Below, piece by piece: positions 55,278 to 64,000 of a DNA stretch of 64,000 nt. The stretch spans positions 3,100,001 through 3,164,000 of the forward strand of contig NZ_CP021404.1 in assembly GCF_002504165.1 (NCBI RefSeq), given 5' to 3'. Numbering within the stretch: position 1 is the first letter of the stretch; every line of letters starts with the position of its first letter. This DNA comes from Pacificitalea manganoxidans. GTDB lineage: Bacteria; Pseudomonadota; Alphaproteobacteria; Rhodobacterales; Rhodobacteraceae. Below the pieces are notes generated by a model that was given only the letters and a program-made list of their open reading frames with translations, ran no database searches and had not been told where the DNA came from. The position numbers and the translations under genes are program-made.

Positions 55278-56285
55278 ATGCCCGATAGCGCAGAGCTCGT
55301 CACCCGTATCGAAGTGCTGGGCGAGAAACTCGCCGCCGCCAAGGCGTCCATCACCAAACGCTTCATCGGGCAGGAACAGGTCGTCGATCTGACACTTTCC
55401 GCGCTGCTCTGTGGGGGACACGGTCTGCTGATCGGACTGCCGGGGTTGGGCAAGACACGGCTGGTCGATGCGCTGTCCACCGTGATGGGCCTGTCCGGCA
55501 ACCGCATCCAGTTTACCCCGGATCTGATGCCCGCCGATATCCTCGGCTCGGAAGTGCTGGACACCACCGCCGAGGGCAGCCGCGCGTTTCGCTTCATCGA
55601 AGGGCCGATCTTCTGCCAGTTGCTGCTGGCCGACGAAATCAACCGCGCCTCGCCGCGCACCCAATCCGCGCTGCTGCAAGCGATGCAGGAACGCGAGGTC
55701 ACCATCGCCGGGGCCCATCGCCCGCTGGGCCAGCCATTTCATGTGCTCGCCACCCAGAACCCGATCGAGCAGGAAGGCACCTACCCCCTGCCCGAAGCGC
55801 AGCTTGACCGGTTCCTCGTGCAGATCAACGTCGACTATCCCGACCGCGCGACCGAGCGGGATATCCTGCTGGCCACGACGGGCGTCGTGGAGGAGGACAG
55901 CCACGCGGTCTTTACCGCCGCTGAGTTGCTGGAGGCACAGACCACCCTGCGTCGGATGCCCGTCGGGGATGCGGTCGTCGAACATATCCTCGATCTGGTG
56001 CGCGCCTGCCGACCGGGCGATCCCGACGCACCGGAGTCCGTGCGCCGCAATGTCAGCTGGGGCCCCGGCCCCCGTGCGGCACAGGCGCTGATGATGACCA
56101 CCCGCGCCCGCGCGCTGCTGGACGGGCGGCTGGCGCCCTCCGCCGAGGATGTCGTCGCGATGGCTGAGCCGGTCCTGCTGCACCGCATGGCGCTCAGCTT
56201 TGCCGCCCGCGCGCGGGGCGAGGATCTGGCTGCTATCATCCGTGACACCGCCGCGCAGATCACCCGGCGGGAGGCGGCGGCGTGA
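55278..56285 (+). CDS. MoxR-family AAA+ ATPase
   Basis: A 335-residue ATPase of the MoxR family, which act as chaperones for metallo- or VWA-domain partners. IGQEQVVDLTLSALL, Walker A GLPGLGKT at about 52-59, the sensor and Walker B region LLLADEINRASPRTQSALLQAM and the QNPIEQEGTYPLPEAQLDRF box are conserved. The frame is open from 55002, but AAAGG before the ATG at 55278 and the fold start support this one. It is the first of four coupled genes. Confidence 0.94.
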   Translation: MPDSAELVTRIEVLGEKLAAAKASITKRFIGQEQVVDLTLSALLCGGHGLLIGLPGLGKTRLVDALSTVMGLSGNRIQFTPDLMPADILGSEVLDTTAEGSRAFRFIEGPIFCQLLLADEINRASPRTQSALLQAMQEREVTIAGAHRPLGQPFHVLATQNPIEQEGTYPLPEAQLDRFLVQINVDYPDRATERDILLATTGVVEEDSHAVFTAAELLEAQTTLRRMPVGDAVVEHILDLVRACRPGDPDAPESVRRNVSWGPGPRAAQALMMTTRARALLDGRLAPSAEDVVAMAEPVLLHRMALSFAARARGEDLAAIIRDTAAQITRREAAA

Positions 56286-57163
56286 TCCAGCAAAGCTCGG
56301 CCCATCTGCGCTCCCGCGCTGAGGGGCTGGCCTCCTCCCTGCCGCCGCTGCTGGCCGATGCACAGCAACTGGCCGCGACTGTGGTGCTGGGCGCGCATGG
56401 CCGCCGCCGCTCCGGCACGGGGGATGAATTCTGGCAATACCGCCCGATGACCGTGGGTGACGAAGCCCGGATGATCGATTGGCGCCGCTCCGCCCGCTCG
56501 GACGGACATTTCGTGCGCGAACGCGAATGGCAGGCGGCGCAAAGCGTGATGATCTGGGTCGACGATGCGCAATCGATGGCCTTTACCGGCGATCCAAACC
56601 GCGCATTGAAATCGGATCGTGCGCGGCTGCTGGCGCTCGCCATGTCTGTCCTGCTGGTCGATGGCGGCGAACGGGTCGGGTTGTCGCACACAGGCCAGCC
56701 GCCCCGATCCGGCCCTGTGCAATTGATCCGCATTGCGGAGGCCCTGACCTCGGACCGCGATACACCTGAATACGGCGCGCCCGAAACCCGCGGCCTGCCG
56801 CCCGGATGCCGCTGCGTGTTCCTGTCGGATTTCATGGGCGACATGGCCCCTGTCGAGGCGGCGATGGCCAAGGCCGCAGATCGCGGCGTGCGGGGCGCGA
56901 TGCTGCAAATCCTCGACCCCGTGGAAGAGGCGTTTCCCTATGACGGGCGCACCATCTTCGAAAGCATCGGCGGCACCATTCGGCACGAAACGCTGAAGGC
57001 TGGCGATCTGCGCGACCGCTATCTGGAACGTCTCGCCGCGCGCAAGGATCGGCTCGATATGCTGACCCGGCAGACGGGCTGGCATTATTCGGTGCATCAC
57101 ACCGATCACACCGCACAGTCGGCGCTGCTTTGGCTATATGCCGCGCTGGAACGGGGGCGCTGA
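56282..57163 (+). CDS. DUF58 domain protein
   Basis: A 293-residue cytoplasmic protein with the DUF58 box RRRSGTGDEFWQYRPMTVGDE and IDWRRSARSDGHFVRERE, the usual partner of MoxR ATPases and a VWA-like fold. It starts at GTG overlapping the moxR stop (GTGA), so it is translationally coupled. Function unknown; it presumably acts with the ATPase and the two membrane proteins that follow. Confidence 0.92.
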   Translation: MIQQSSAHLRSRAEGLASSLPPLLADAQQLAATVVLGAHGRRRSGTGDEFWQYRPMTVGDEARMIDWRRSARSDGHFVREREWQAAQSVMIWVDDAQSMAFTGDPNRALKSDRARLLALAMSVLLVDGGERVGLSHTGQPPRSGPVQLIRIAEALTSDRDTPEYGAPETRGLPPGCRCVFLSDFMGDMAPVEAAMAKAADRGVRGAMLQILDPVEEAFPYDGRTIFESIGGTIRHETLKAGDLRDRYLERLAARKDRLDMLTRQTGWHYSVHHTDHTAQSALLWLYAALERGR

Positions 57164-60006
57164 TGTGGGTGCTGGGATCTCTTGGCTTTACCGCGCCGTG
57201 GCTTCTGCTGGGGCTGATCGCGCTGCCTGTTCTGTGGCTGATCCTGCGAGCGGTGCCGCCCGCGCCGATCCGCCGCCGCTTTCCCGGCGTGGCGTTGCTG
57301 CTGGGCCTGCGCGATGACGACAGCCAGTCGGACCGCACGCCGTGGTGGCTGTTGCTGCTGCGGATGCTGGCCGTTGCTGCCGCGATTATCGCATTTGCCG
57401 GGCCGGTCTTGAACCCGCAGGCCGAACGCGCAGGCTCCGGCCCGCTTCTGATCCTTGTCGATGCGACATGGGCCGATGCCCGCGACTGGCCCCGTGTGCT
57501 GGACCGGATAGAGACGCTGCTTGCCGATGCCGGACGCAGCGACCGCCCAGTGGCCGTCGTCGCCTCCACCGACCTGCCCGCAGGGGATCTGCCGTTTCAG
57601 GCGCCAGAGACATGGGTGAACCGGCTTGCCGCGTTGACGCCTGCCCCGTGGGCGCCCGATCCGCAACGGATTGCGGACTGGGCGACCGGGCTTGAGGAAT
57701 CGTTCGAGACGTGGTGGCTTTCGGACGGGCTGGACCGTGAGAGCCGCGCGACCCTGCTCACTGCGCTGGAGGATCACGGCCCGGTCACGGCGTTCGAATC
57801 GCCGCGCCCGGTTTATGGTCTGCGCCCGGCCCGGTTTGAAGATGGGTTGATCCACCTCACCGCGCTGCGCGCCCGTGACGACACCGATGCGACGATCACG
57901 TTAGCCGCGCGCGGGCTGGACCCGACCGGGACCGAGCGGGTGCTGGCCCGCACCGATGCGACCTTTGCAGCAGGGGATACCGAAACCACGGTGCAACTGT
58001 CCCTGCCTGCCGAATTGCGCAACCGAGTCTCGCGGTTCGAGGTCGAAGGCATCCGCTCCGCCGGGGCGGTCAGCCTGACCGATGACGGCCTGAAGCGGCG
58101 CGAGGTTGCGCTGATTTCGGGCACCGAGGCCGACGAGGGATTGGAGCTTCTGTCGCCGCTTCATTACCTTGAACAGGCCTTGGCCCCGACCGCGGACCTG
58201 ATCGACGGGGCGCTGGCCGATGTGCTGCTGGCCAATCCCGACGCTATCATCCTAGCCGACGTGGCAACCGTGTCCCCAGCGGAAGAGACTGCTTTGCTGG
58301 AATGGATTGACGAGGGCGGCTTGCTGGTGCGGTTCGCCGGGCCGCGGCTGGCCGCATCCGATGTCAGCCGCGCCGAGGAAGACCCGCTGCTGCCCGTGCG
58401 CCTGCGCGAAGGCGGCCGCACCGTGGGCGGTGCGATGAGCTGGGGCGATCCGAAAACGCTGCGCGCCTTCGCCGAAGGCTCGCCCTTCCACGGGTTACCT
58501 GTGCCGCCTGATGTAACCGTGTCGGCGCAGGTGATGGCGCAGCCCGATCCCGATCTGGCCAGCCGCGCCATTGCCGCGCTGGACGATGGCACCCCGCTGG
58601 TGACGCGCAAGCGCATTGGTCAAGGGCAGGTGATCCTTTTCCACGTCACCGCCAATGCCGAATGGTCGAGCCTGCCGCTGTCCGGCCTGTTCGTGCAGAT
58701 GCTGGAGCGGCTCGCCATCTCCACCCGGCCTGCGCAGCCTGACGCCGCTGAACTGGCTGGCACCACTTGGACGCCCGAAGACATCCTAGACGGCTTCGGC
58801 ACCATTCGCGACGCGGGCACCCTGCCGGGCATCGCGGGCGAGGCACTGGCCACCCCGCAGCCGGGCCCGGCCCTGCCGCCCGGGCTATATGCTGGCGCCG
58901 ATCGGCGGCTGGCGGTCAACGTGCTGGATGATGCCGCCGAGCTGCGCCCCGCCACATGGCCCGCGCGCATTCCCGTCGAAGGACTGTCCAGCGCCCGCGA
59001 AACCGCGCTGACAGGCGCGTTGCTGATTGCGGCGCTAGCGCTTTTGATGGCGGATGTGATCGCGGCCCTGTTCCTGTCGGGCCGGCTGCGGGGGCCACGG
59101 GTAACGACCGCCGCTGCGGTTCTTGCGGCGCTGCTGGGTGCTGGCCTGTCCCCGGACTTCGCCCATGCCCAGATCACGGATGGAACAGCGAGCAGCCAGA
59201 ACCCGCAGCCCGATGCCGAGGATGTCGCCCCGGACCTGACGGCGGCGGAGGTCGAGCGCGCGCTGGCCGCGACCGGCGAAGTGGTGCTGGCCCATGTCCT
59301 GACCGGCGATGCACGCGTTGACGAAACCGCCCGCGCCGGGCTCGCCGGACTGTCGGACACGCTTTACCGTCGCACCTCGATCGAACCGGCGGCCCCTATC
59401 GCGGTGGATATCGAAACCGATGAACTGGCCTTTTACCCGTTTCTGTATTGGCCGATCTCGACCGAACAGCCGCTGCCTTCGGCTGCCGCCTATGCCAGGC
59501 TGAACACCTATCTGCGGACCGGCGGTATGATCCTGTTCGACACGCGGGACGCCGATACCGGCGGCTTTGGCGCGAACACCCCCACGGGGCGGAAGCTGCA
59601 ACAGATCGCGCAGCCGCTGGACGTGCCGCCGCTGGAGCCGATCCCCGCCGATCACGTCCTGACCCGGACATTCTATCTGCTACAGGATTTTCCCGGCCGC
59701 CATGCCAGCCGCGATGTCTGGGTCGAAGCCGCGCCGCCCGATGCAGAACAGATCGAAGGCATGCCCTTCCGCAACCTCAATGACGGCGTGACCCCTGTGG
59801 TGATCGGCGGCAATGACTGGGCTGCGGCTTGGGCGATGGACGCCAATGGCAGCGCGCTCTATCCCGTGGGGCGCGGCTATGCGGGGGAACGCCAACGCGA
59901 GATCGCCTATCGCTTTGGCGTCAATCTGATCATGCATGTGCTGACCGGCAACTATAAATCCGATCAGGTCCATGTGCCGGCCCTGCTCGACCGGCTGGGC
60001 CAGTAG
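57163..60006 (+). CDS. BatA/DUF4159 double-domain membrane protein
   Basis: A 947-residue protein. Residues 1-85 hold a BatA-type N-terminus with two membrane segments (FTAPWLLLGLIALPVLWLIL and LLLLRMLAVAAAIIAFAGP). A VWA-like and a glutamine-amidotransferase-like region follow (VLLANPDAIILADVATVSP), then two more membrane segments near 625 and 650. The C-terminal 220 residues are DUF4159 (LAFYPFLYWPISTEQPLPS, GGMILFDTRD, GFGVN-like RFGVNLIMHVL). The start overlaps the DUF58 stop (TGATG). It probably forms a membrane complex with the next protein; role unknown. Confidence 0.9.
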   Translation: MWVLGSLGFTAPWLLLGLIALPVLWLILRAVPPAPIRRRFPGVALLLGLRDDDSQSDRTPWWLLLLRMLAVAAAIIAFAGPVLNPQAERAGSGPLLILVDATWADARDWPRVLDRIETLLADAGRSDRPVAVVASTDLPAGDLPFQAPETWVNRLAALTPAPWAPDPQRIADWATGLEESFETWWLSDGLDRESRATLLTALEDHGPVTAFESPRPVYGLRPARFEDGLIHLTALRARDDTDATITLAARGLDPTGTERVLARTDATFAAGDTETTVQLSLPAELRNRVSRFEVEGIRSAGAVSLTDDGLKRREVALISGTEADEGLELLSPLHYLEQALAPTADLIDGALADVLLANPDAIILADVATVSPAEETALLEWIDEGGLLVRFAGPRLAASDVSRAEEDPLLPVRLREGGRTVGGAMSWGDPKTLRAFAEGSPFHGLPVPPDVTVSAQVMAQPDPDLASRAIAALDDGTPLVTRKRIGQGQVILFHVTANAEWSSLPLSGLFVQMLERLAISTRPAQPDAAELAGTTWTPEDILDGFGTIRDAGTLPGIAGEALATPQPGPALPPGLYAGADRRLAVNVLDDAAELRPATWPARIPVEGLSSARETALTGALLIAALALLMADVIAALFLSGRLRGPRVTTAAAVLAALLGAGLSPDFAHAQITDGTASSQNPQPDAEDVAPDLTAAEVERALAATGEVVLAHVLTGDARVDETARAGLAGLSDTLYRRTSIEPAAPIAVDIETDELAFYPFLYWPISTEQPLPSAAAYARLNTYLRTGGMILFDTRDADTGGFGANTPTGRKLQQIAQPLDVPPLEPIPADHVLTRTFYLLQDFPGRHASRDVWVEAAPPDAEQIEGMPFRNLNDGVTPVVIGGNDWAAAWAMDANGSALYPVGRGYAGERQREIAYRFGVNLIMHVLTGNYKSDQVHVPALLDRLGQ

Positions 60007-60027
60007 ACCCGAAAGGACCGCGCGCCG

Positions 60028-62100
60028 ATGGATACCGGCCAGATCATCTTTGACCCCCACCTGCCGTGGAGCCTTCTCGCCATCGCGGCGGGACTGGCCG
60101 CGCTGTTCACGGCGCTGGCGCTGTGGCGCGGGCTGCGGGGTTGGTGGCTGCGGGGCTTGGCTGCCGTGGCGCTGCTCATCGCGCTCGCCAACCCCGCCCT
60201 GCAGCAGGAAGAGCGCGCGCCACTGTCCGATATCGTGCTGATGGTCATCGACGAAAGCGCCTCCCAGCAGATCGCCGACCGCCCCGAACAGACCGCCCGC
60301 GCCGCGCAGGCGGTCCGCGATGAGGTGGCGCGCCTGCCCAATACGGACCTGCGCGAAATCACCCTCCGCGATGGCGAAGACGACGCTGGCACGCTGGCAA
60401 TGCGCGCCCTGTCGGAACTGATGGCCGAAGAGCCGCGCGCCCGTATCGCCGGGGCCATCGTGATCAGCGACGGGCAGGTGCATGACGTCGAAAGCGCCCC
60501 CAACCTGCCCGCGCCGCTGCACGTACTGCTAACCGGCCATGAAACGGATTGGGACCGGCGGCTTCTGGTCACCAATGCGCCCGCCTTTGCCATTCTCGAC
60601 GAAGAGGTGGTGCTGACGCTGCGCGTTGAGGATAGCGGCGCCGTGCCCGACAGCGCCGCGGGTCCGGCGCCGCTCACTATCTCCATCGACGGTGGCGAGC
60701 CGATGGACTTCAACGTGCCCGTGGGGGAGGATCTGGAATTGCCGATCACCTTGCCCCATGGCGGCATGAACGTGATCCAGTTTCAACTGGCCACGGCGGA
60801 CGGCGAACTGACCGAGCGCAACAACTCCGCCGTGATCCAGATCAACGGCGTGCGCGACCGTCTGCGCGTTCTGCTTGTGTCGGGGGAGCCGCATCCGGGC
60901 GAACGGACATGGCGCAACCTGCTGAAATCCGACAGCTCCGTCGATCTGGTGCATTTCACGATCCTGCGCCCGCCGGAGAAACAAGATGGCGTGCCCGTGT
61001 CGGAACTGTCGCTCATCGCATTCCCGACGCGGGAGCTGTTTCTGGAAAAGATCGACGAATTCGACCTGATCATCTTTGACCGATACAAGCGCCGGGGCAT
61101 CCTGCCGATGCTCTATCTGGAAAACGTGCGCGACTATGTTGAACGCGGCGGCGCGGTGCTGGTCGCGGCAGGGCCGGATTTTGCCACTGCCGACAGTCTC
61201 TATCGCTCGCCCTTGGGGGATATCCTGCCCGCCGCGCCCTCGGCCCGCGTGCTGGAGGAACCCTATCGCCCGCAAATGACTGATCTGGGCCGCAAACATC
61301 CGGTGACCGAAGGGCTCGATCAAGGCTTTGGCGAGACCGCCGACGGCCAGCCCGGCTGGGGCCGGTGGTTCCGCTTGATCGACCTAATCCCCGACCGGGG
61401 CGACGTGGTGATGTCCGGCGAAGATGACCGCCCGCTTCTGGTGCTGGACCGGGTCGGAGAGGGCCGCGTGGCGCTGCTGGGCTCCGATCACGCATGGCTG
61501 TGGAACCGCGGCTATGAGGGGGGCGGTCCGCAACTTGAACTGCTGCGCCGCCTTGCCCACTGGATGATGAAAGAGCCGGAACTAGAGGAAGAGGCCCTGA
61601 CCGCGACGGCGGAGGGCCAGACCGTCACCATCACGCGCCGCACTCTGGGCGATGCGCCCGCCGATGTGGAAATCACCGGACCGGATGGCACGGTCGTCGC
61701 GGTCCCGCTGGAGGAGGATGGCCCCGGACGTTTTACCGCGACCTATGAGGGCCCTGAAATAGGGCTCTACCGGCTGAGTGATGGGGAAATGGACGCGGTG
61801 GTGGCGCTTGGTCCCGCGGCGCCCAAGGAATTCGAGCAGACAATCGCAAGTGCCGAGCCGCTGGCCGAGCCTGTCGCCGCCCTGCGCGGTGGCGCGCCCC
61901 GGATCGAAGACGGGCTTCCCGGCATCCGCGAAGTGCGCGAGGGCCGTGTCGCCGCCGGGCGCGGCTGGATCGGCATCACCCCGCGCGAGGCCTATCTGAC
62001 GGCGGATGTCCGGCTAATCCCGCTGGTGTCGCCGTGGCTGTTTCTGCTGCTGACCGCCGCGTTGATCCTTGGCGGCTGGCTGCGCGAAGGTCGACGCTAA
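60028..62100 (+). CDS. VWA-like/glutamine amidotransferase-like membrane protein
   Basis: A 690-residue protein. Two membrane segments lie near the N-terminus (LLAIAAGLAALFTALALW, LRGLAAVALLIALANPAL), one at the C-terminus (VSPWLFLLLTAALILGGWL). A VWA-type region starts LSDIVLMVIDESASQQ, with an intact DxSxS metal-binding motif, and a later class I GATase-like region contains FDLIIFDRY and ERGGAVLVAAGPDF. It would sit in the inner membrane facing the periplasm. It is the last of the MoxR-type run, 21 bases after the DUF4159 gene, with AAAGGACC before its ATG. Confidence 0.87.
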   Translation: MDTGQIIFDPHLPWSLLAIAAGLAALFTALALWRGLRGWWLRGLAAVALLIALANPALQQEERAPLSDIVLMVIDESASQQIADRPEQTARAAQAVRDEVARLPNTDLREITLRDGEDDAGTLAMRALSELMAEEPRARIAGAIVISDGQVHDVESAPNLPAPLHVLLTGHETDWDRRLLVTNAPAFAILDEEVVLTLRVEDSGAVPDSAAGPAPLTISIDGGEPMDFNVPVGEDLELPITLPHGGMNVIQFQLATADGELTERNNSAVIQINGVRDRLRVLLVSGEPHPGERTWRNLLKSDSSVDLVHFTILRPPEKQDGVPVSELSLIAFPTRELFLEKIDEFDLIIFDRYKRRGILPMLYLENVRDYVERGGAVLVAAGPDFATADSLYRSPLGDILPAAPSARVLEEPYRPQMTDLGRKHPVTEGLDQGFGETADGQPGWGRWFRLIDLIPDRGDVVMSGEDDRPLLVLDRVGEGRVALLGSDHAWLWNRGYEGGGPQLELLRRLAHWMMKEPELEEEALTATAEGQTVTITRRTLGDAPADVEITGPDGTVVAVPLEEDGPGRFTATYEGPEIGLYRLSDGEMDAVVALGPAAPKEFEQTIASAEPLAEPVAALRGGAPRIEDGLPGIREVREGRVAAGRGWIGITPREAYLTADVRLIPLVSPWLFLLLTAALILGGWLREGRR

Positions 62101-62148
62101 GGCGCGCGCAGATCCGCAGGGCGCGCGGGGACGCTGGACACCATTGAA

Positions 62149-62178
62149 GCGTCGCGCAGGCAATCAACTGCGCGACGC
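62149..62178. terminator. Hairpin between convergent genes
   Basis: GCGTCGCGCAG (62149-62159) and CTGCGCGACGC (62168-62178) form a perfect 11-bp stem with an 8-base loop between the ends of the MoxR cluster and the GST gene. It could end transcription from both sides, although no T-run is seen on either strand. Confidence 0.6.
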
Positions 62179-62198
62179 ACGGCCATGTTGGCGATCCC

Positions 62199-62894
62199 TC
62201 AACGTGGCGGGATCGCCTTGCCCTTCTCCACGGCGGGGCGGGCATAGAACCGGTCGACATAGGCGGGCACGCGCGACAGGTCGTTCCAGCCCACCTGATC
62301 CTTCACGCCGTAGAACCCCAGCGCATTCAGCCACGGTGCCAGCGCGATATCGGCAATCGAAAACTCCCCCGCGATCCAGTCCCGCCCCTCAAGCGCGCCT
62401 TCGACGACGTTCAGCAGACGACGCGCCTCGCCGAGATAGCGCTCACGCGGGCGGGGGTCTTCGATTTCGGCGCCCTTGAACTTGGCAAAGTAGCCAAGCT
62501 GCCCAAACATCGGCCCGACGCCGCCCATCTGGAACATCACCCACTGGATGACCTTATACTTGTCGGCGGGGGTGGCACCGAGCAGGCGACCTGTCTTTTC
62601 GGCCAGATAGATCAGGATCGCGCCGCTTTCGAACAGACCAATCGGCGCGCCACCGGGGCCGTCCGGGTCGATGATCGCCGGGATCTTATTGTTGGGGTTC
62701 AGCGACAGGAATTCGTCACTTTTGACATCGGCGTCGCTCAGCGTGACCTTATGCGCCTCATAGGGCAGGCCCAGTTCCTCCAGCGCGATCGAGGCCTTTA
62801 CCCCGTTCGGTGTGGGGAAGGAATACAGCTGGATCACCGACGGATCCTTGGCCGGCCAGCGCCGGGTGATGGGGAATTGCGACAGATCGGACAT
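62199..62894 (-). CDS. Glutathione S-transferase, YghU/nu-like
   Basis: A 231-residue GST: the N-terminal domain begins [24 protein letters not shown], with Thr-Pro-Asn as in the YghU/YfcG (nu) class that has disulfide-bond reductase activity. [15 protein letters not shown] and the [15 protein letters not shown] stretch bind glutathione. AAGGAG precedes the ATG at 62894; a longer frame to 63464 overlaps mscL and is rejected. It pairs functionally with gshB in the window. Confidence 0.92.
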   Translation of the reverse strand: MSDLSQFPITRRWPAKDPSVIQLYSFPTPNGVKASIALEELGLPYEAHKVTLSDADVKSDEFLSLNPNNKIPAIIDPDGPGGAPIGLFESGAILIYLAEKTGRLLGATPADKYKVIQWVMFQMGGVGPMFGQLGYFAKFKGAEIEDPRPRERYLGEARRLLNVVEGALEGRDWIAGEFSIADIALAPWLNALGFYGVKDQVGWNDLSRVPAYVDRFYARPAVEKGKAIPPR

Positions 62895-63038
62895 GAGGCT
62901 CCTTACTGGTCGGCAGACGCGGCGCTGGCAGGGCGAAAAAGCCATCAATTCCAACGTGCCGCCGCACCAAAACATGTTATCTTCCGGCCATGGGCCGACT
63001 GCGCAGACATTAGCCCAACACAGAACAAGGGACAGTTC

Positions 63039-63473
63039 ATGTTTGACGAATTCAGAAAATTCATTGCCCGTGGCAATGTCATGGATATGGCTGTGGGCAT
63101 CATTATCGGCGCCGCGTTCACCGCCATCGTGCAATCCATGGTCAATGATTTGATCAACCCGGTCATCGGCATCATCACCGGCGGCATCGATTTTTCCGAC
63201 AAATTCGTGGTGCTGTCGGGCGATGGCCCGTTCGCCTCCCTGATCGAAGCGCGCGAAGCAGGCGCCGCCGTTTTTGCCTATGGGGCGTTTCTGAGTTCGG
63301 TCATCAATTTCCTCATCATCGCCTTTGTGGTGTTTTTGCTGGTGCGCTACGTCAACCGGCTGAAGCGCATGACCGAAACGCCGCCCGCCGAGGTGCCGAA
63401 GGTCGATCCCGGCCCGAGTGAGAAAGATCTGCTGGTTCAGATCCGCGACGAACTGCGCCAGCACCGCGCATGA
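63039..63473 (+). CDS. mscL: Large-conductance mechanosensitive channel
   Basis: A 144-residue pentameric inner-membrane channel that releases solutes on hypoosmotic shock. The N-terminal helix and first membrane segment ([23 protein letters not shown]) and the second ([17 protein letters not shown]) are conserved. AAGGGACAG precedes the ATG. The stop region overlaps the start of the Lrp-family gene by 4 bases. Confidence 0.96.
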   Translation: MFDEFRKFIARGNVMDMAVGIIIGAAFTAIVQSMVNDLINPVIGIITGGIDFSDKFVVLSGDGPFASLIEAREAGAAVFAYGAFLSSVINFLIIAFVVFLLVRYVNRLKRMTETPPAEVPKVDPGPSEKDLLVQIRDELRQHRA

Positions 63474-63940
63474 ATGACCAGCCCACGCTGGACCGGATGG
63501 ACCGGCAGATTCTGTCGGTCCTCCAGAAATCCGGCCGCATCACCAATGCCGATCTCGCCCTGCGGGTGAACCTGTCGGCCTCGGCCTGCCACCGGCGGGT
63601 GCAGAGGCTGGAACAGGCGGGCGTGATCCGGGACTATGTAGCCCTGCTCGACGCGCGCAAGCTGGGCCACGCCACGACGGTGTTTGTCGAGATCAAGCTG
63701 TCGGGGCAGGCGGATGAGCTGCTCGACGCGTTCGAGCGGGCCGTCGCCCGTGTGCCTGCGGTTCTGGAATGCCACCTGATGGCCGGAGCAGCGGATTACC
63801 TGCTAAAGGTCGCGGTCAGCGATACCGAAGATTACGCCCAGATCCACCGGCAATATCTGGCCCGCCTGCCGGGGGTCGCGCAACTGACCAGCAGCTTTGC
63901 GTTGAAGACGGTGTTCAAGACGACGGCGCTGCCAGTCTGA
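63470..63940 (+). CDS. Lrp/AsnC-family transcriptional regulator
   Basis: A 156-residue regulator. The N-terminal helix-turn-helix reads [30 protein letters not shown], and the C-terminal RAM (ligand-binding) domain contains [22 protein letters not shown]. Full-length and normal. The ATG overlaps the mscL stop (ATGA), so the two are coupled, an uncommon pairing. Its effector, probably an amino acid, is unknown. Confidence 0.93.
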   Translation: MNDQPTLDRMDRQILSVLQKSGRITNADLALRVNLSASACHRRVQRLEQAGVIRDYVALLDARKLGHATTVFVEIKLSGQADELLDAFERAVARVPAVLECHLMAGAADYLLKVAVSDTEDYAQIHRQYLARLPGVAQLTSSFALKTVFKTTALPV

Positions 63941-64000
63941 TCCTAACGCGATCTTAACCCTGCCCGGCCAATGTGGTGGCGCGCGGCCCCGCCGGCCGCC

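Noticed and set aside
62895-63464. N-terminal extension of the YghU-like GST
   Set aside because: It is antisense to mscL and a good ribosome site precedes the ATG at 62894.

Overview
The window is 64 kb of high-GC chromosome that reads as alphaproteobacterial, most likely order Rhodobacterales (Roseobacter/Rhodobacter group). The inference rests on gene content and style: an NDUFS4-type complex I accessory protein, an RpoH-family heat-shock sigma factor, a membrane-anchored cytochrome c, a Hint-domain protein with a long N-terminal region, a DUF1285 protein, and a MoxR-DUF58-DUF4159 cluster. Most of the window is ordinary housekeeping. I see no rRNA, tRNA, IS element, integrase, prophage or CRISPR array.

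Layout. 1-5.1 kb: a molybdenum hydroxylase large subunit cut by the window edge and fused to a CoxG-like domain, an AraC regulator, and a divergent BenE-type transporter. 5.1-21.4 kb: MYG1-like hydrolase, NDUFS4 homologue, uvrB, small conserved proteins, M3 peptidase, a coaBC-dut-moeB run, rpoH, a GST, a YifB/ComM ATPase, gshB, yraN and rsmI. 21.4-28.0 kb: LpoA-like lipoprotein, glnD, murJ, and a flavin monooxygenase on the other strand. 28.25-31.93 kb: a six-gene run of poorly known proteins, the main accessory region. 31.9-38.6 kb: queA, a 1176-residue AsmA/DUF3971 protein, bcp, pgsA, moaD, moaE. 38.6-44.5 kb: a complete yejABEF-type peptide ABC transporter. 44.7-50.0 kb: cytochrome c, prephenate dehydratase, SRPBCC protein, nudC, and a Tat-exported 2',3'-cyclic nucleotidase. 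50.3-53.3 kb: an NMT1-type ABC importer and a small protein. 53.3-55.2 kb: Hint protein, the 4.5S signal recognition particle RNA with a clear promoter, DUF1285. 55.3-62.1 kb: MoxR/DUF58/DUF4159/VWA-like membrane cluster. 62.2-64 kb: GST, mscL, Lrp-family regulator.

The most interesting region is 28.25-31.93 kb. A 119-residue protein is translationally coupled to a 507-residue protein whose C-terminal half carries a His motif (residues 297-306) and an LSCC motif (C398/C399) followed by an LAR...NVIAF...DNDAAT pattern typical of the CHAT/caspase-like peptidase fold. Four small proteins follow in tight operon spacing, including PepSY-like and secreted candidates. The layout resembles an adaptor, effector and possible immunity module of the kind carried with type VI or other contractile secretion systems, but no structural secretion genes lie in the window, so this is inference.

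Terminator-like hairpins are reported where I could pair the arms by eye. Starts were chosen by Shine-Dalgarno match and overlap with the upstream gene, and often differ from the longest open frame.
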